47,221 nucleotides of DNA from Acidimicrobiia bacterium (GTDB lineage: Bacteria; Actinomycetota; Acidimicrobiia; Acidimicrobiales; Bin134), in assembly GCA_022822905.1 (NCBI GenBank), contig JAJDYE010000028.1:1-47221 (forward strand), given 5' to 3'. The notes beneath the pieces are model-generated. The model did no database searches. It worked only from the letters and a program-made list of their open reading frames with translations, and was not told where the DNA came from. Position 1 is the first letter of the stretch, and every line of letters starts with the position of its first letter. Shown in pieces: positions 1 to 8,441 of this stretch. The translations under genes and the position numbers were made by a program.

Positions 1-120
1 CGGCACCGGCACCAACGGGTTCGACCTGTCGAGCAGGGCCACCAACGTCGGCGGCGGCGCCGACCCCCACGGAACCAGCAACTCGTTCAACGTGAACATC
101 GACGCCGACCCGGTGGCACC
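1..120 (+). repeat. 120-bp perfect direct repeat, copy 1
   Basis: Bases 1-120 recur without a mismatch at 1192-1311, an offset of 1191 bp or 397 codons, so the reading frame is kept. The repeat encodes the end of a type-C Calx-beta module (from GTGTNGFDLSS to NIDADPVAP). Modules following the two copies are homologous but clearly diverged. Confidence 0.97.
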
Positions 121-3100
121 GCCGGCGGCGCCCGAGCTGAGCTTCGCCCAGGCGACCGTCAGCGTCGGCGAGGGCGACGGCACGGTGAGCGTGACCGTGG
201 ACGCGGACGCGGCGCCGTCCGCGGCGCTGACGGTGAACCTGTCACACACACAGGGCTCCGCGACGGCGGGCACCGACTACACCGCGCCCGGGGCGACGTT
301 CACGTTCCCCGCGAGCCAGACGTCGCACACGTTCACCGTCGCGATCACTGGCGACAGCATCTTGGAGGCCGACGAGTCGTTCACGTTGACGCTGGGCTCG
401 GGGGCCGGTTACACGGTGGATACGTCGCAGAACACGGCGACGGTGACGATCACCGATGATGACTCGGTGACGGTGAGGTTGCGGGATTCGGCGGTGTCGG
501 TGGGTGAGGGCGACGGCGCGGCGACGGTGACTGTGCAGGTCGTGGGGGATTCCGATGTTGCGGTGCGGGTCGCGTTGACGCCTGCGGACGGCACCGCGGC
601 CGGCGGCAGCGATGTGTCGGTCGCGGGGGTGGACTATGACAGCGACGCGGTCGATCCTGTCGTGGTCCCGGCGGGGGCGTCGAGTCTCGATGTCACGTTC
701 GCGGTCCGCAGCGACTCCGACGACGAGCGCGATGAGACGTTCGAGGTGGTGCTGTCTGAGTCCCAGGATGGGGTGGAGCCGGGGTCGCCGGCGACGGTGA
801 CGGTCACGATCGACGATGACGACGCGACGGTGGCGAGCTTGTCGCGTTCGGACTCCGGGTCGATCGCTGAGGGCGGTTCGGGGGCGAAGGCCGATGCGGA
901 GTTCACGGTGTCGTTGGGCCGGCGGCTGTATGCGGGCGAGACGGTCGAGGTGCCGCTGGTGCTGTCGAGCACCGGCAACGTCGTGACCGCGAGCGATGTG
1001 AGTGTCGCGAAGAAGCCGGGCGGGTCGATCAACCGCGGGGTGGGCGTCGCGTCGGGTTCCTCGCTGACGCCGACGGTGACCTTCACCGGGAATGACGCCA
1101 ACACGGTGCAGACCGCGACGCTGCTGCTGACCGCGCAGTCGGACTCGACGACGGAGTCGGCGGAGACGGTGACCGTCGCGCTGGGCCCTGACGGCACCGG
1201 CACCAACGGGTTCGACCTGTCGAGCAGGGCCACCAACGTCGGCGGCGGCGCCGACCCCCACGGAACCAGCAACTCGTTCAACGTGAACATCGACGCCGAC
1301 CCGGTGGCACCCCCGCCGACGGTGCCGCGGCTGAGTTTCAAGGAGGCGTCGTACCGGGTGGGGGAGGGCGCCGGCACAGTGCCCGTTACGGTGGTAGCCG
1401 ACTCGCCGCCGTCGTCTGCGTTGACGGTGGGCCTGTCCGCGGCCGACGGCGCCGCGACCGGCGGCGGCACCGACTACACCGCGCCCGCGGCGACGTTCAC
1501 GTTCCCCGCGGGCCGGACGTCGCACACGATCGAGGTGGCGATCAACGATGACAGCATCGACGAGAACGATGAGGACTTCACACTGACGTTGGGCACGGCC
1601 TCTGATTCGAGCTACACGCTGGGGTCGCCGACTCAGGCGACGGTGAGAATCGCCGACAACGACGCGCCGATGTTGTTGGTGCTGTCGAAGTCGTCGACCG
1701 CGACGCTGGCGGTGGATGTGTCTGAGAGCCGCCACGACCCGAATTCGGGGGTGAAGAAGCCCGAGCATGGCAGGGAGGTGGTGTATTCGGTGCGTCTGGA
1801 GTCGAGGCCGTCGGGTGTGGTGTGGGTGGAGATCACGGTGCCCGCAGGGGTGGAGGTGTCGGCGGCGCCGGGCCTGTTCTTGGACTCGGGCGACACGCAG
1901 AAGCCGAAGCTGCTCTTCCTGCCGACCGACTGGCACAAGCCGCAGCGGGTCACGGTGCGGGTGCTCGATGACGGCTGGGAGACCGACGGTCACGGCGACG
2001 TCGTCGACGATGCCACGGTCGTATTGACGCACAACGCTGCCGGCGGCGGCTACGACTCGGTGATGGGGAATGTGACGGTGAACATCGACGGCACCGATTG
2101 GCCCGAGAGCTGGACCGACTTCCTGTACCTGTCGCATTACTCGGGTGGCTCGGTGCTGCCCGAGGGCGGGTCCGGAGCGCACTTCGCGGTGACCCGGTCG
2201 CGTACCTACACCGGCGACCCGGACCTGTTCGATCCTGACGCGTGGGTGGAGATTCCCGATGCGTGGGGCTTCCAGGTGTGCTTCGAGGGCGCTAGCGACC
2301 CTGCCAAGGTCTCCGCGATGCTGGGGGGGGACTATCGGGTGCGCGACCGGTTCAACAAGCCGCTGGCGATGGACCCGAACCAGTCGAACTGCTCGCTGCA
2401 CAACAGCGTCGCCGGGGGGACTGCGCTGGCGGCCGGCCAGGACCGCGCCCACTTCTACATCGAGATCATCGACGACGCCCACAAGGACTCCGGCGAGCAG
2501 TTCACAGTGGTCGTCAAGGACCCCATCGGCACCAGCCGCTATCGGGGCGGGCTGCACACGTTCGTCTACACGATCACCAACCACGACACGGTGACGCTGC
2601 CCGCGTCGTCAGCCTCGGTGATCGCGCAGTCGGCCGGTGTCGTCGAGGGCGACGCGGCGGAGTTCACGGTGGTGGTGAACCCGCCGCCCGCCCACGGCAG
2701 CTCTATGAACGTGACGCTCGGCGTGTCCGGCGCGGCGGGGCATCTTGCTGCGGGCGAGGCCGGCCGGCGCACCGTGACGGTGGACGACACCGGACTCGCG
2801 ACGTTGCGGGTCGCCACGGTCGACGACGCCGCCCGCGAGGCCGGCGCAGCGGTGACGGCGAAGGTGATCGCAGGCAGCGCGTACGGGCTGGGCTCGTCGA
2901 GGACGGCGCGTGTCACGGTTGCCGACAACGACCCGAACGGCGCGGCGCCCGCTGTCAGCGTGACCGCGGGCGGCGATGTGGTGGAGGGCGCAGACGCGGT
3001 GTTCACTGTCACCGCGGATCCTGCGCCGGCGCTGCCGCTGGAGGTCACCTTGACTGTCGCCTCCGAGGGCGACTACGGCGTCGACGCCGAGCAGCGCACG

Positions 3101-4003
3101 GTGACGGTCCCCGCGTCGGGCACGTTCACGCTGCGGCTGGGCACTGTCGACGACGGCAACGACGAGCCCGACGGCACGGTCACTGTCGCCGTCGACAGCG
3201 CCTACCACTACGACGTCTCCGCCACTGCGGGCGCGGCGACCGTCGCGGTCGCCGACGACGACGAGCCGGTGGCCTTGGTGTCGATCAGCGACGCCGCCGC
3301 CGCGGAGACCGACGGCGTGATCTACTTCACCGTCACCCTCGACCGGGTGCTGGGCCACGACGTGACCGTCTCCTTCGCCACCGCCGATTCCAGCCCCCCC
3401 TCGGCCACGGCCGACAGCGACTACGCCTCCTCGGCGTGGCACGCGGACATCGCCGCGGGTCAGACCACCCAGACCATCCCGGTGTACCTGCTGCGGGACC
3501 GTCTCGACGAAGGCCCCGAGACCTTCCAGATCCGCCTCCGCGGCGTCAGCGCGGGCCGCGCCCGGCTCCACCCCGACCAGCACACCGCCACCGGCACCAT
3601 CACCGACAACACCGGCCAGCAGACCCAAGCCGATGCCGTCACCGACGGCACCGACCCCCAGCCGGACACCGTCACCGACGGCACCGACCCCCAGCCGGAC
3701 ACCGCCACCGACGGCAGCGACCCCCAGCCCGACACCGACGGCGACCAGAGCGGCCCGACGGCCGAGCAGATCGCGGCCTGCGTCACCGACGAACTGCTCG
3801 AAACCGTGAGCGGCTATTACGAAGCCAACCGCGACAAGCCGCCCGGCTACGGGCAGAACTGGAAGCGGGTCCTGATCGCATTCGGCGATGTCCAAGACCC
3901 CCAGCTCGCTGCCTACACCGCCTACGAAGCCTCACAGAGCGAGCAGGTCTGGAGTGGCTGGAAACCCATCCGCGAAGCCCTCCAATGCCTCGAAGAAACC
4001 TGA
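2..4003 (+). CDS. Large secreted Calx-beta repeat protein, 5' end outside window
   Basis: The reading frame is open from base 2 and ends with TGA at 4001-4003, so the N-terminus lies upstream. Residue numbers here count from the GTG at 92. The protein is a chain of about nine immunoglobulin-like Calx-beta modules, each opening with a 'VGEG/VEGD' turn and ending in an acidic 'TDDD/ADND' calcium-binding turn. Clear modules sit near residues 15-124, 125-244, 412-525, 840-960, 960-1070 and 1070-1180; those between (about 245-404 and 525-840) are longer and more divergent. After them come three 11-residue TDGTDPQPDT-type repeats and a C-terminal domain of about 75 residues with a cysteine near each end (ACVTDE and LQCLEE). 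Calx-beta proteins are usually extracellular adhesion or matrix proteins; that role is inferred. Codon choice shifts from G/T-ending codons near 430-2000 to C-ending codons after about 2400. Confidence 0.9.
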   Translation, partial: GTGTNGFDLSSRATNVGGGADPHGTSNSFNVNIDADPVAPPAAPELSFAQATVSVGEGDGTVSVTVDADAAPSAALTVNLSHTQGSATAGTDYTAPGATFTFPASQTSHTFTVAITGDSILEADESFTLTLGSGAGYTVDTSQNTATVTITDDDSVTVRLRDSAVSVGEGDGAATVTVQVVGDSDVAVRVALTPADGTAAGGSDVSVAGVDYDSDAVDPVVVPAGASSLDVTFAVRSDSDDERDETFEVVLSESQDGVEPGSPATVTVTIDDDDATVASLSRSDSGSIAEGGSGAKADAEFTVSLGRRLYAGETVEVPLVLSSTGNVVTASDVSVAKKPGGSINRGVGVASGSSLTPTVTFTGNDANTVQTATLLLTAQSDSTTESAETVTVALGPDGTGTNGFDLSSRATNVGGGADPHGTSNSFNVNIDADPVAPPPTVPRLSFKEASYRVGEGAGTVPVTVVADSPPSSALTVGLSAADGAATGGGTDYTAPAATFTFPAGRTSHTIEVAINDDSIDENDEDFTLTLGTASDSSYTLGSPTQATVRIADNDAPMLLVLSKSSTATLAVDVSESRHDPNSGVKKPEHGREVVYSVRLESRPSGVVWVEITVPAGVEVSAAPGLFLDSGDTQKPKLLFLPTDWHKPQRVTVRVLDDGWETDGHGDVVDDATVVLTHNAAGGGYDSVMGNVTVNIDGTDWPESWTDFLYLSHYSGGSVLPEGGSGAHFAVTRSRTYTGDPDLFDPDAWVEIPDAWGFQVCFEGASDPAKVSAMLGGDYRVRDRFNKPLAMDPNQSNCSLHNSVAGGTALAAGQDRAHFYIEIIDDAHKDSGEQFTVVVKDPIGTSRYRGGLHTFVYTITNHDTVTLPASSASVIAQSAGVVEGDAAEFTVVVNPPPAHGSSMNVTLGVSGAAGHLAAGEAGRRTVTVDDTGLATLRVATVDDAAREAGAAVTAKVIAGSAYGLGSSRTARVTVADNDPNGAAPAVSVTAGGDVVEGADAVFTVTADPAPALPLEVTLTVASEGDYGVDAEQRTVTVPASGTFTLRLGTVDDGNDEPDGTVTVAVDSAYHYDVSATAGAATVAVADDDEPVALVSISDAAAAETDGVIYFTVTLDRVLGHDVTVSFATADSSPPSATADSDYASSAWHADIAAGQTTQTIPVYLLRDRLDEGPETFQIRLRGVSAGRARLHPDQHTATGTITDNTGQQTQADAVTDGTDPQPDTVTDGTDPQPDTATDGSDPQPDTDGDQSGPTAEQIAACVTDELLETVSGYYEANRDKPPGYGQNWKRVLIAFGDVQDPQLAAYTAYEASQSEQVWSGWKPIREALQCLEET
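1192..1311 (+). repeat. 120-bp perfect direct repeat, copy 2
   Basis: Second copy of bases 1-120. It marks the end of a three-module super-unit of about 397 residues. Identity stops at base 1312 (c here, g at 121). Perfect identity beside diverged neighbours suggests recent recombination or gene conversion. Confidence 0.97.
3638..3736 (+). repeat. Three tandem 33-bp repeats in the Calx-beta gene
   Basis: Three in-frame 33-bp units (3638-3670, 3671-3703, 3704-3736) encode V/A-TDGTDPQPDT. The first two are identical; the third has a few substitutions. They form an acidic, proline-containing linker between the last Calx-beta module and the C-terminal domain, and the copy number could change by slippage. 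Confidence 0.92.
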
Positions 4004-4030
4004 CCCGCTATCGGGGGGTGGGCAGTCCCG

Positions 4031-5596
4031 CTATCGGCTGCTGGCGTAGCGGTTGATGAGGGATTGGGTGGAGGAGTCGCGAGTGGGGTTGGGCTCGGCG
4101 GTGCCGGAGAGTTCAGCGGCGATGGCGGTGGCCAGGGTCTTGCCCAGTTCGACTCCCCATTGGTCGAAGGGGTTGATGCCCCAGATGGTGGCCTGGGTGA
4201 ACACCTTGTGCTCGTAGAGGGCTACGAGTTGGCCCAGAGTGCGGGGTGTGAGTCGGTCGCCGAGGATGATGGTACTGGGCCGGTTGCCGGAGAACTGCCG
4301 GTGGGGGTCGCCAGCGTCGGGGGCGCCGAAGGCCAGCGATTCGGCTTGGGCCAACAGGTTGGCCATGAGCAGATCGTGGTGTTCGGTGAGTTCGTGGTTA
4401 GGGCAGCAGAAGCCGATGAACTCCACCGGGACGATGTCGGTGCCCTGGTGCAGCATCTGGTGGAAGGCGTGCTGGCCGTTGGTGCCCGGCTGGCCCCACG
4501 CCACCGGGCCGGTGGCGGTATTGGCCGGGGTGCCGTCGGCCCGCACCGACTTGCCGCTGCTCTCCATGTCGAGCTGCTGGATGTAGGCCGGGAACGGGGC
4601 TAGCTCTTGGGAATAGGGGAGCACGGCATAGGTGGGCCAGCCCCAGAAGTTGCGGTTCCAGATGCCAATGAGCCCCAGCAGGGCGGGCAGGTTCTCGGCC
4701 CAGGGGGCGGTGCGGAAGTGCTCATCGATGTGGTGCATCCCCCCCAGCATGTCGGCGAAGGCTTCGGGTCCCACGGCCGCCATGAGGCTGAGCCCCACCG
4801 CTGAGGCCAGCGAGTAGCGGCCACCCACCCAGTCCCACATGGCGAAGACAGCTTCAGAGTTGATGCCGAAGTCCTTGGCCTTGTCGGGGTTGGCAGTGAC
4901 GGCGGCGAAGTGGTTACCGGCTTGTTCATCACCCATCGCATCGGCGATCCAGGCCCGCGCGGTGCGGGCGTTGGACAGGGTCTCGGTGGTGGTGAACGTT
5001 TTGGACACCACAATGAACAGGGTTCGCAGCGGGTCCAAGCCTCGGGTGATCTCGCGGAAGTGGGTGCCATCCACATTGGACAAGAAGCGCACATCCAGTT
5101 CAGTATCGGCGTAGGCAGCCAGAGCGGCGGTGGCCATGGCCGGCCCCAGGTCAGACCCGCCGATGCCGATGTTCACCACCGCTTGCCAGCGGCCTCTGCG
5201 GACCTCGGCCGCGAATTCCGCCATGCGATCGAATTCAGCGCGAACCTCAGGGGGCGGGTTGGGCTGGCGAAGGGCGACGTGCCAGGCGGGGCGATTCTCG
5301 GTGGTGTTCACCGGCTCGCCGCCGAACATGGCCTCAATCCGGTGCCGCAGCTCCGCCCGGTCGGCCAGGGCGACCAGCAACTCGACGGTTTCATCGGTCA
5401 GGAGGTTCTTGGAATAGTCCAATAGCCAACCGTCGGTCTCGGCCACAAGCTGCTCGCCCCGGTTGGAATCGCGGTCGAACAAATCCCGCAGGTGTACGCC
5501 GTTGAGCGCCTCTCGGTGGGCGCTCAGCGCCTGCCACTCGACGGTGTCGCGCACACTGGCAGCGTAACCGTGGACGACAGCAAGATCCCTGCTCAT
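4031..5596 (-). CDS. pgi: Glucose-6-phosphate isomerase
   Basis: Interconverts glucose 6-phosphate and fructose 6-phosphate in glycolysis and gluconeogenesis. Family blocks are present: [27 protein letters not shown], the [10 protein letters not shown] block with the catalytic region, MESSGKS, and the C-terminal QWGVELGK and [10 protein letters not shown]. At 521 residues it is shorter than the E. coli enzyme (549), mainly through small losses just before VVNIGIGG and after the [11 protein letters not shown] block; no catalytic block is lost. A GGGGAGG sequence lies only 1 nt before the ATG at 5596, closer than usual, so the GTG fourteen codons downstream is an alternative start. It is 19 bp downstream of the ABC permease gene and probably co-transcribed with it. 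It converges on the Calx-beta gene across 27 bp; an 11-bp sequence containing its stop is repeated there. Confidence 0.96.
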   Translation of the reverse strand: MSRDLAVVHGYAASVRDTVEWQALSAHREALNGVHLRDLFDRDSNRGEQLVAETDGWLLDYSKNLLTDETVELLVALADRAELRHRIEAMFGGEPVNTTENRPAWHVALRQPNPPPEVRAEFDRMAEFAAEVRRGRWQAVVNIGIGGSDLGPAMATAALAAYADTELDVRFLSNVDGTHFREITRGLDPLRTLFIVVSKTFTTTETLSNARTARAWIADAMGDEQAGNHFAAVTANPDKAKDFGINSEAVFAMWDWVGGRYSLASAVGLSLMAAVGPEAFADMLGGMHHIDEHFRTAPWAENLPALLGLIGIWNRNFWGWPTYAVLPYSQELAPFPAYIQQLDMESSGKSVRADGTPANTATGPVAWGQPGTNGQHAFHQMLHQGTDIVPVEFIGFCCPNHELTEHHDLLMANLLAQAESLAFGAPDAGDPHRQFSGNRPSTIILGDRLTPRTLGQLVALYEHKVFTQATIWGINPFDQWGVELGKTLATAIAAELSGTAEPNPTRDSSTQSLINRYASSR

Positions 5597-5615
5597 TCCT
5601 CCCCGCCTGAGACGG

Positions 5616-8357
5616 CTACTCGTAGGCGATGGCGTCGAGGATGTTGAGTCGGCTGGCCCGGCGGGCGGGGAAATAGGCCGCCACCAGCCCGGCCACCGCG
5701 GCCACCACCATGTAGATGATGAGCGTGAACCACGGCACCGCGAATGACGAGATGAAGCTGTCGGGGATGACCACCACCGCTGCCCAGGCGAAGAGAATGC
5801 CGATAACCGCGCCCATGATTCCCCCGAAGGCGGCCACGATGGCCCCCTCCCAGCGGATCGTGCGCCGAGTCTGGAGCCGAGACATCCCCACCGCTCGCAG
5901 AAGCCCTATCTCACGAGTTCGCTCGAACACCGACAGTGCCAACGTGTTGGTGATGCCGATGAGGGCGATGACCAGGGAGATCCCCAAGAAGACATTCACC
6001 ACAACCAAGAAGGTGTCGATCTGGCTCTCCTGGCTGGCTCGGAACTCGGCCTGGTCGCGCACCTCGAGCTGGGGGTAGTCGGCGGTGACAGACTCTAGGG
6101 CGGCCCGGGCTTGATCAGCGGTATATCCCTCGGCGGTGATGGCGGATATGAACTGGTCTTGATCTCCGGTCATGTAGCGGTCCCAGTCGGCGTGGTCGAT
6201 CACCCACGCTCCGAGCACAGTGGCATCGGAGAAAATGGCGGCCACTTCCAGAGAAGCCAATTCCCCGCCGGGGAACTCCAACTCCACCAGGTCGCCCACA
6301 CCCACACCGAGGTCTTCGGCCTCGCCGTCGTGGAGGAGCAATTGGCCGGCGCCTGCCCCTACCGTGCTTCCGGCCACGATGTCGGGATCAATGTGGCGGG
6401 TGATCACATCCAGATCGGTCGATCCGATGTCTTGTTCTTGCTGGTCGAAGGTGGAGCGGGCCGCGTCAAAGCGGAACCGCACAGTGACCACCGATTCCAG
6501 CTCGGGTTGGGTGGCCATGGCCTGGGCCGCCAACGGGCTGAAGGCGGCGGTCGGGTCGCCGCAGCCGCCCACGCAGATGAGCCAGTCGGAGTTCACCGAC
6601 TCGTCCAAGACGTCGGCCAGAGTCTGCTTGAACGACTGGCCCAGCACGGTGACCATGGACACGAGGGCCAGCCCGATCATCAGCGCCGAGGCGGTGCTGG
6701 CCGTGCGCCGGGGACTGCGGGCCGCGTTTTGGCGGGCCAATCGCCAGCTGACCCCCATGAACAAGTCCCTCACCCACCGTCTCCACAGCCCGCCTCGGCG
6801 AAGCATGACCGCCCCCAACCCGATGAGGAGAATCACGGGAAGTCCCAAGATCAAAAGCAACGGGGTCAACCGCCCGAGGAATCGGACCGCCGGATTGGCG
6901 AAGATCGGGCTCACCAGGTTCATGCCCACGAACACCAGCAGCGCTCCCATCCCCAGCAGCACCAAGATGTCGACGGTGGAGAAGTCGGCGACAATGGCCA
7001 CCACCAGCAGGAGTATCCCGAGAGCCAGCACCGATGCCCTCCCGCAGATCGGATGAATGCGAGAGCCGCCGGCGTAGAGCAACACCGATCCGACTAGAGC
7101 GGCAACCACGATGATCCCCGGCGACCGCGCCACCACTCCCGCCACCACGACCGCTACTCCCAGTCCGTAGAGCAAGGCACCCAGTTGGGGGGCCGGGCGC
7201 ACATCGGAGACGCTCAGCCGCACGTCGGCGGCCAGCGCAGCCATGGGCGGTACCTTCCTGGCCCGTAGCGCGGGCCAGACGGCGGAAACGGCGGTCACTC
7301 CCACGCCAATCATGAAGGCGACAGCGATAGTGGCCCCCTTCATGATGATGGGGGCATCGGGCAGGGAAGCACCCAACGCGCCGAACATCGCTTGAAGGGC
7401 TAGGGCGATGAGCACGCCGACGCCTAGGCCCACCCCAGTGGAAACCAGCCCGACCACCACCGCCTCGCCGATCACCATGGCGGTTACCTGGGTGCCGCTG
7501 GCGCCAAGCGCCCGCAGCAATCCCAGTTCCCGGATGCGCTGGCCGACGAGGATGGTGAAGGTGTTGTAGATGATGAACGCCGACACCACCAGAATGACGA
7601 TGGCAAACCCCAGCAGGAAGTTCTGGAAGAAGCCGATGACCTCGTTGAACTCGTCGGTCTGCTCTTCCACGAGTTGCTGATTGGCCACCACCTCCACGTT
7701 GTCGGGCAGAACCGCGGCAATGGCCGCGGCCACCGCTTCCACAGAGGCGCCCGGCTCTAGGCGGACGTCAATGCTGTCGAAGCCGCCCCCGTCGTGCAGC
7801 ACCTGCATGGCGGTCTCCACGTCCCACGCCATGATCTGCGCGCCCACGGTGGCGTCCTCGCCGGTCCCGAAGCGGAAGTGCCCTACCAGGGTGTAGGCCT
7901 GGGTGCCGGTGGGGGTGGACACCCGGTACCGCTCGCCTACCTCGAACCCGTTCTCGCGGGCGGTGGTGGCGTCCATGGCGAACTCGCCGGGGCCGGAAGG
8001 GGGTCGGCTCATGCCGTCGGGCCACACGCTCACCTGGCTGAGCAGCTCGTCTGTGGGCCACGACACCCCCATCTGGGGAGGGCCAAAGCTGGTCAGCGGC
8101 TCGCCGTCGGCGTCAATGGCAATCACGTTGAACTCGAACACCCCGCCCTCGGCGGCGGCGACTCCCTCGACCGACCTCACCATGTCTTCCAGAGCAGGGT
8201 CCACCAGCGGCGCACTCAGCTCTCGGTCTCCGAACTCGGTCTGCGAGCGCACCGAGAGGTCCACCCCTCGGAATATGTCCTCGGAGAGGTCGTCGAATGT
8301 GGAGCGCAGTCCGTCGGTGGTGACGAACACGCCGACGGTGAAGGCCACGCCAATCAC
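5616..8357 (-). CDS. FtsX/MacB-type ABC transporter permease (second of two); start unclear
   Basis: Integral membrane subunit of an ABC exporter or lipoprotein-mobilising complex. The plan is an N-terminal helix, a large extracytoplasmic MacB-like domain (about 30-240), an FtsX permease block (about 245-375), a central set of hydrophobic helices (about 390-520), a second extracytoplasmic domain, and a C-terminal FtsX block (about 785-905, including [17 protein letters not shown]). It is paralogous to the next gene upstream, but its central hydrophobic region is longer. The first canonical start is GTG 8357, yet homology to the paralogue continues upstream in frame (LIRYALKTIAG, then [10 protein letters not shown]) to about 8432, where the paralogue's ATG aligns with an ATC codon. 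No ATG, GTG or TTG lies between 8357 and the TAA of the upstream gene at 8442-8444, which is in the same frame. Coordinates use GTG; the true protein is probably about 25 residues longer. Confidence 0.9.
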   Translation of the reverse strand: MIGVAFTVGVFVTTDGLRSTFDDLSEDIFRGVDLSVRSQTEFGDRELSAPLVDPALEDMVRSVEGVAAAEGGVFEFNVIAIDADGEPLTSFGPPQMGVSWPTDELLSQVSVWPDGMSRPPSGPGEFAMDATTARENGFEVGERYRVSTPTGTQAYTLVGHFRFGTGEDATVGAQIMAWDVETAMQVLHDGGGFDSIDVRLEPGASVEAVAAAIAAVLPDNVEVVANQQLVEEQTDEFNEVIGFFQNFLLGFAIVILVVSAFIIYNTFTILVGQRIRELGLLRALGASGTQVTAMVIGEAVVVGLVSTGVGLGVGVLIALALQAMFGALGASLPDAPIIMKGATIAVAFMIGVGVTAVSAVWPALRARKVPPMAALAADVRLSVSDVRPAPQLGALLYGLGVAVVVAGVVARSPGIIVVAALVGSVLLYAGGSRIHPICGRASVLALGILLLVVAIVADFSTVDILVLLGMGALLVFVGMNLVSPIFANPAVRFLGRLTPLLLILGLPVILLIGLGAVMLRRGGLWRRWVRDLFMGVSWRLARQNAARSPRRTASTASALMIGLALVSMVTVLGQSFKQTLADVLDESVNSDWLICVGGCGDPTAAFSPLAAQAMATQPELESVVTVRFRFDAARSTFDQQEQDIGSTDLDVITRHIDPDIVAGSTVGAGAGQLLLHDGEAEDLGVGVGDLVELEFPGGELASLEVAAIFSDATVLGAWVIDHADWDRYMTGDQDQFISAITAEGYTADQARAALESVTADYPQLEVRDQAEFRASQESQIDTFLVVVNVFLGISLVIALIGITNTLALSVFERTREIGLLRAVGMSRLQTRRTIRWEGAIVAAFGGIMGAVIGILFAWAAVVVIPDSFISSFAVPWFTLIIYMVVAAVAGLVAAYFPARRASRLNILDAIAYE

Positions 8358-8441
8358 AACGGACAGGGTGGTCAGCAGAAACCGGATGCGAGTTCCGGCG
8401 ATGGTCTTGAGGGCGTAGCGGATGAGGCCGATGGGTAAGTA

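Noticed and set aside
242..2584. A 780-codon open frame antisense to the Calx-beta gene, with other long antisense frames at 634-1470, 2566-3048 and 2609-3895
   Set aside because: Composition is Arg/His/Val-rich with no domain texture. It is a by-product of high GC and repeated Gly/Asp/Val/Thr codons on the other strand.
6111..7097. A 328-codon plus-strand frame inside the ABC permease gene
   Set aside because: It is rich in His, Gly and Gln with no hydrophobic or domain pattern, opposite a well-supported permease.
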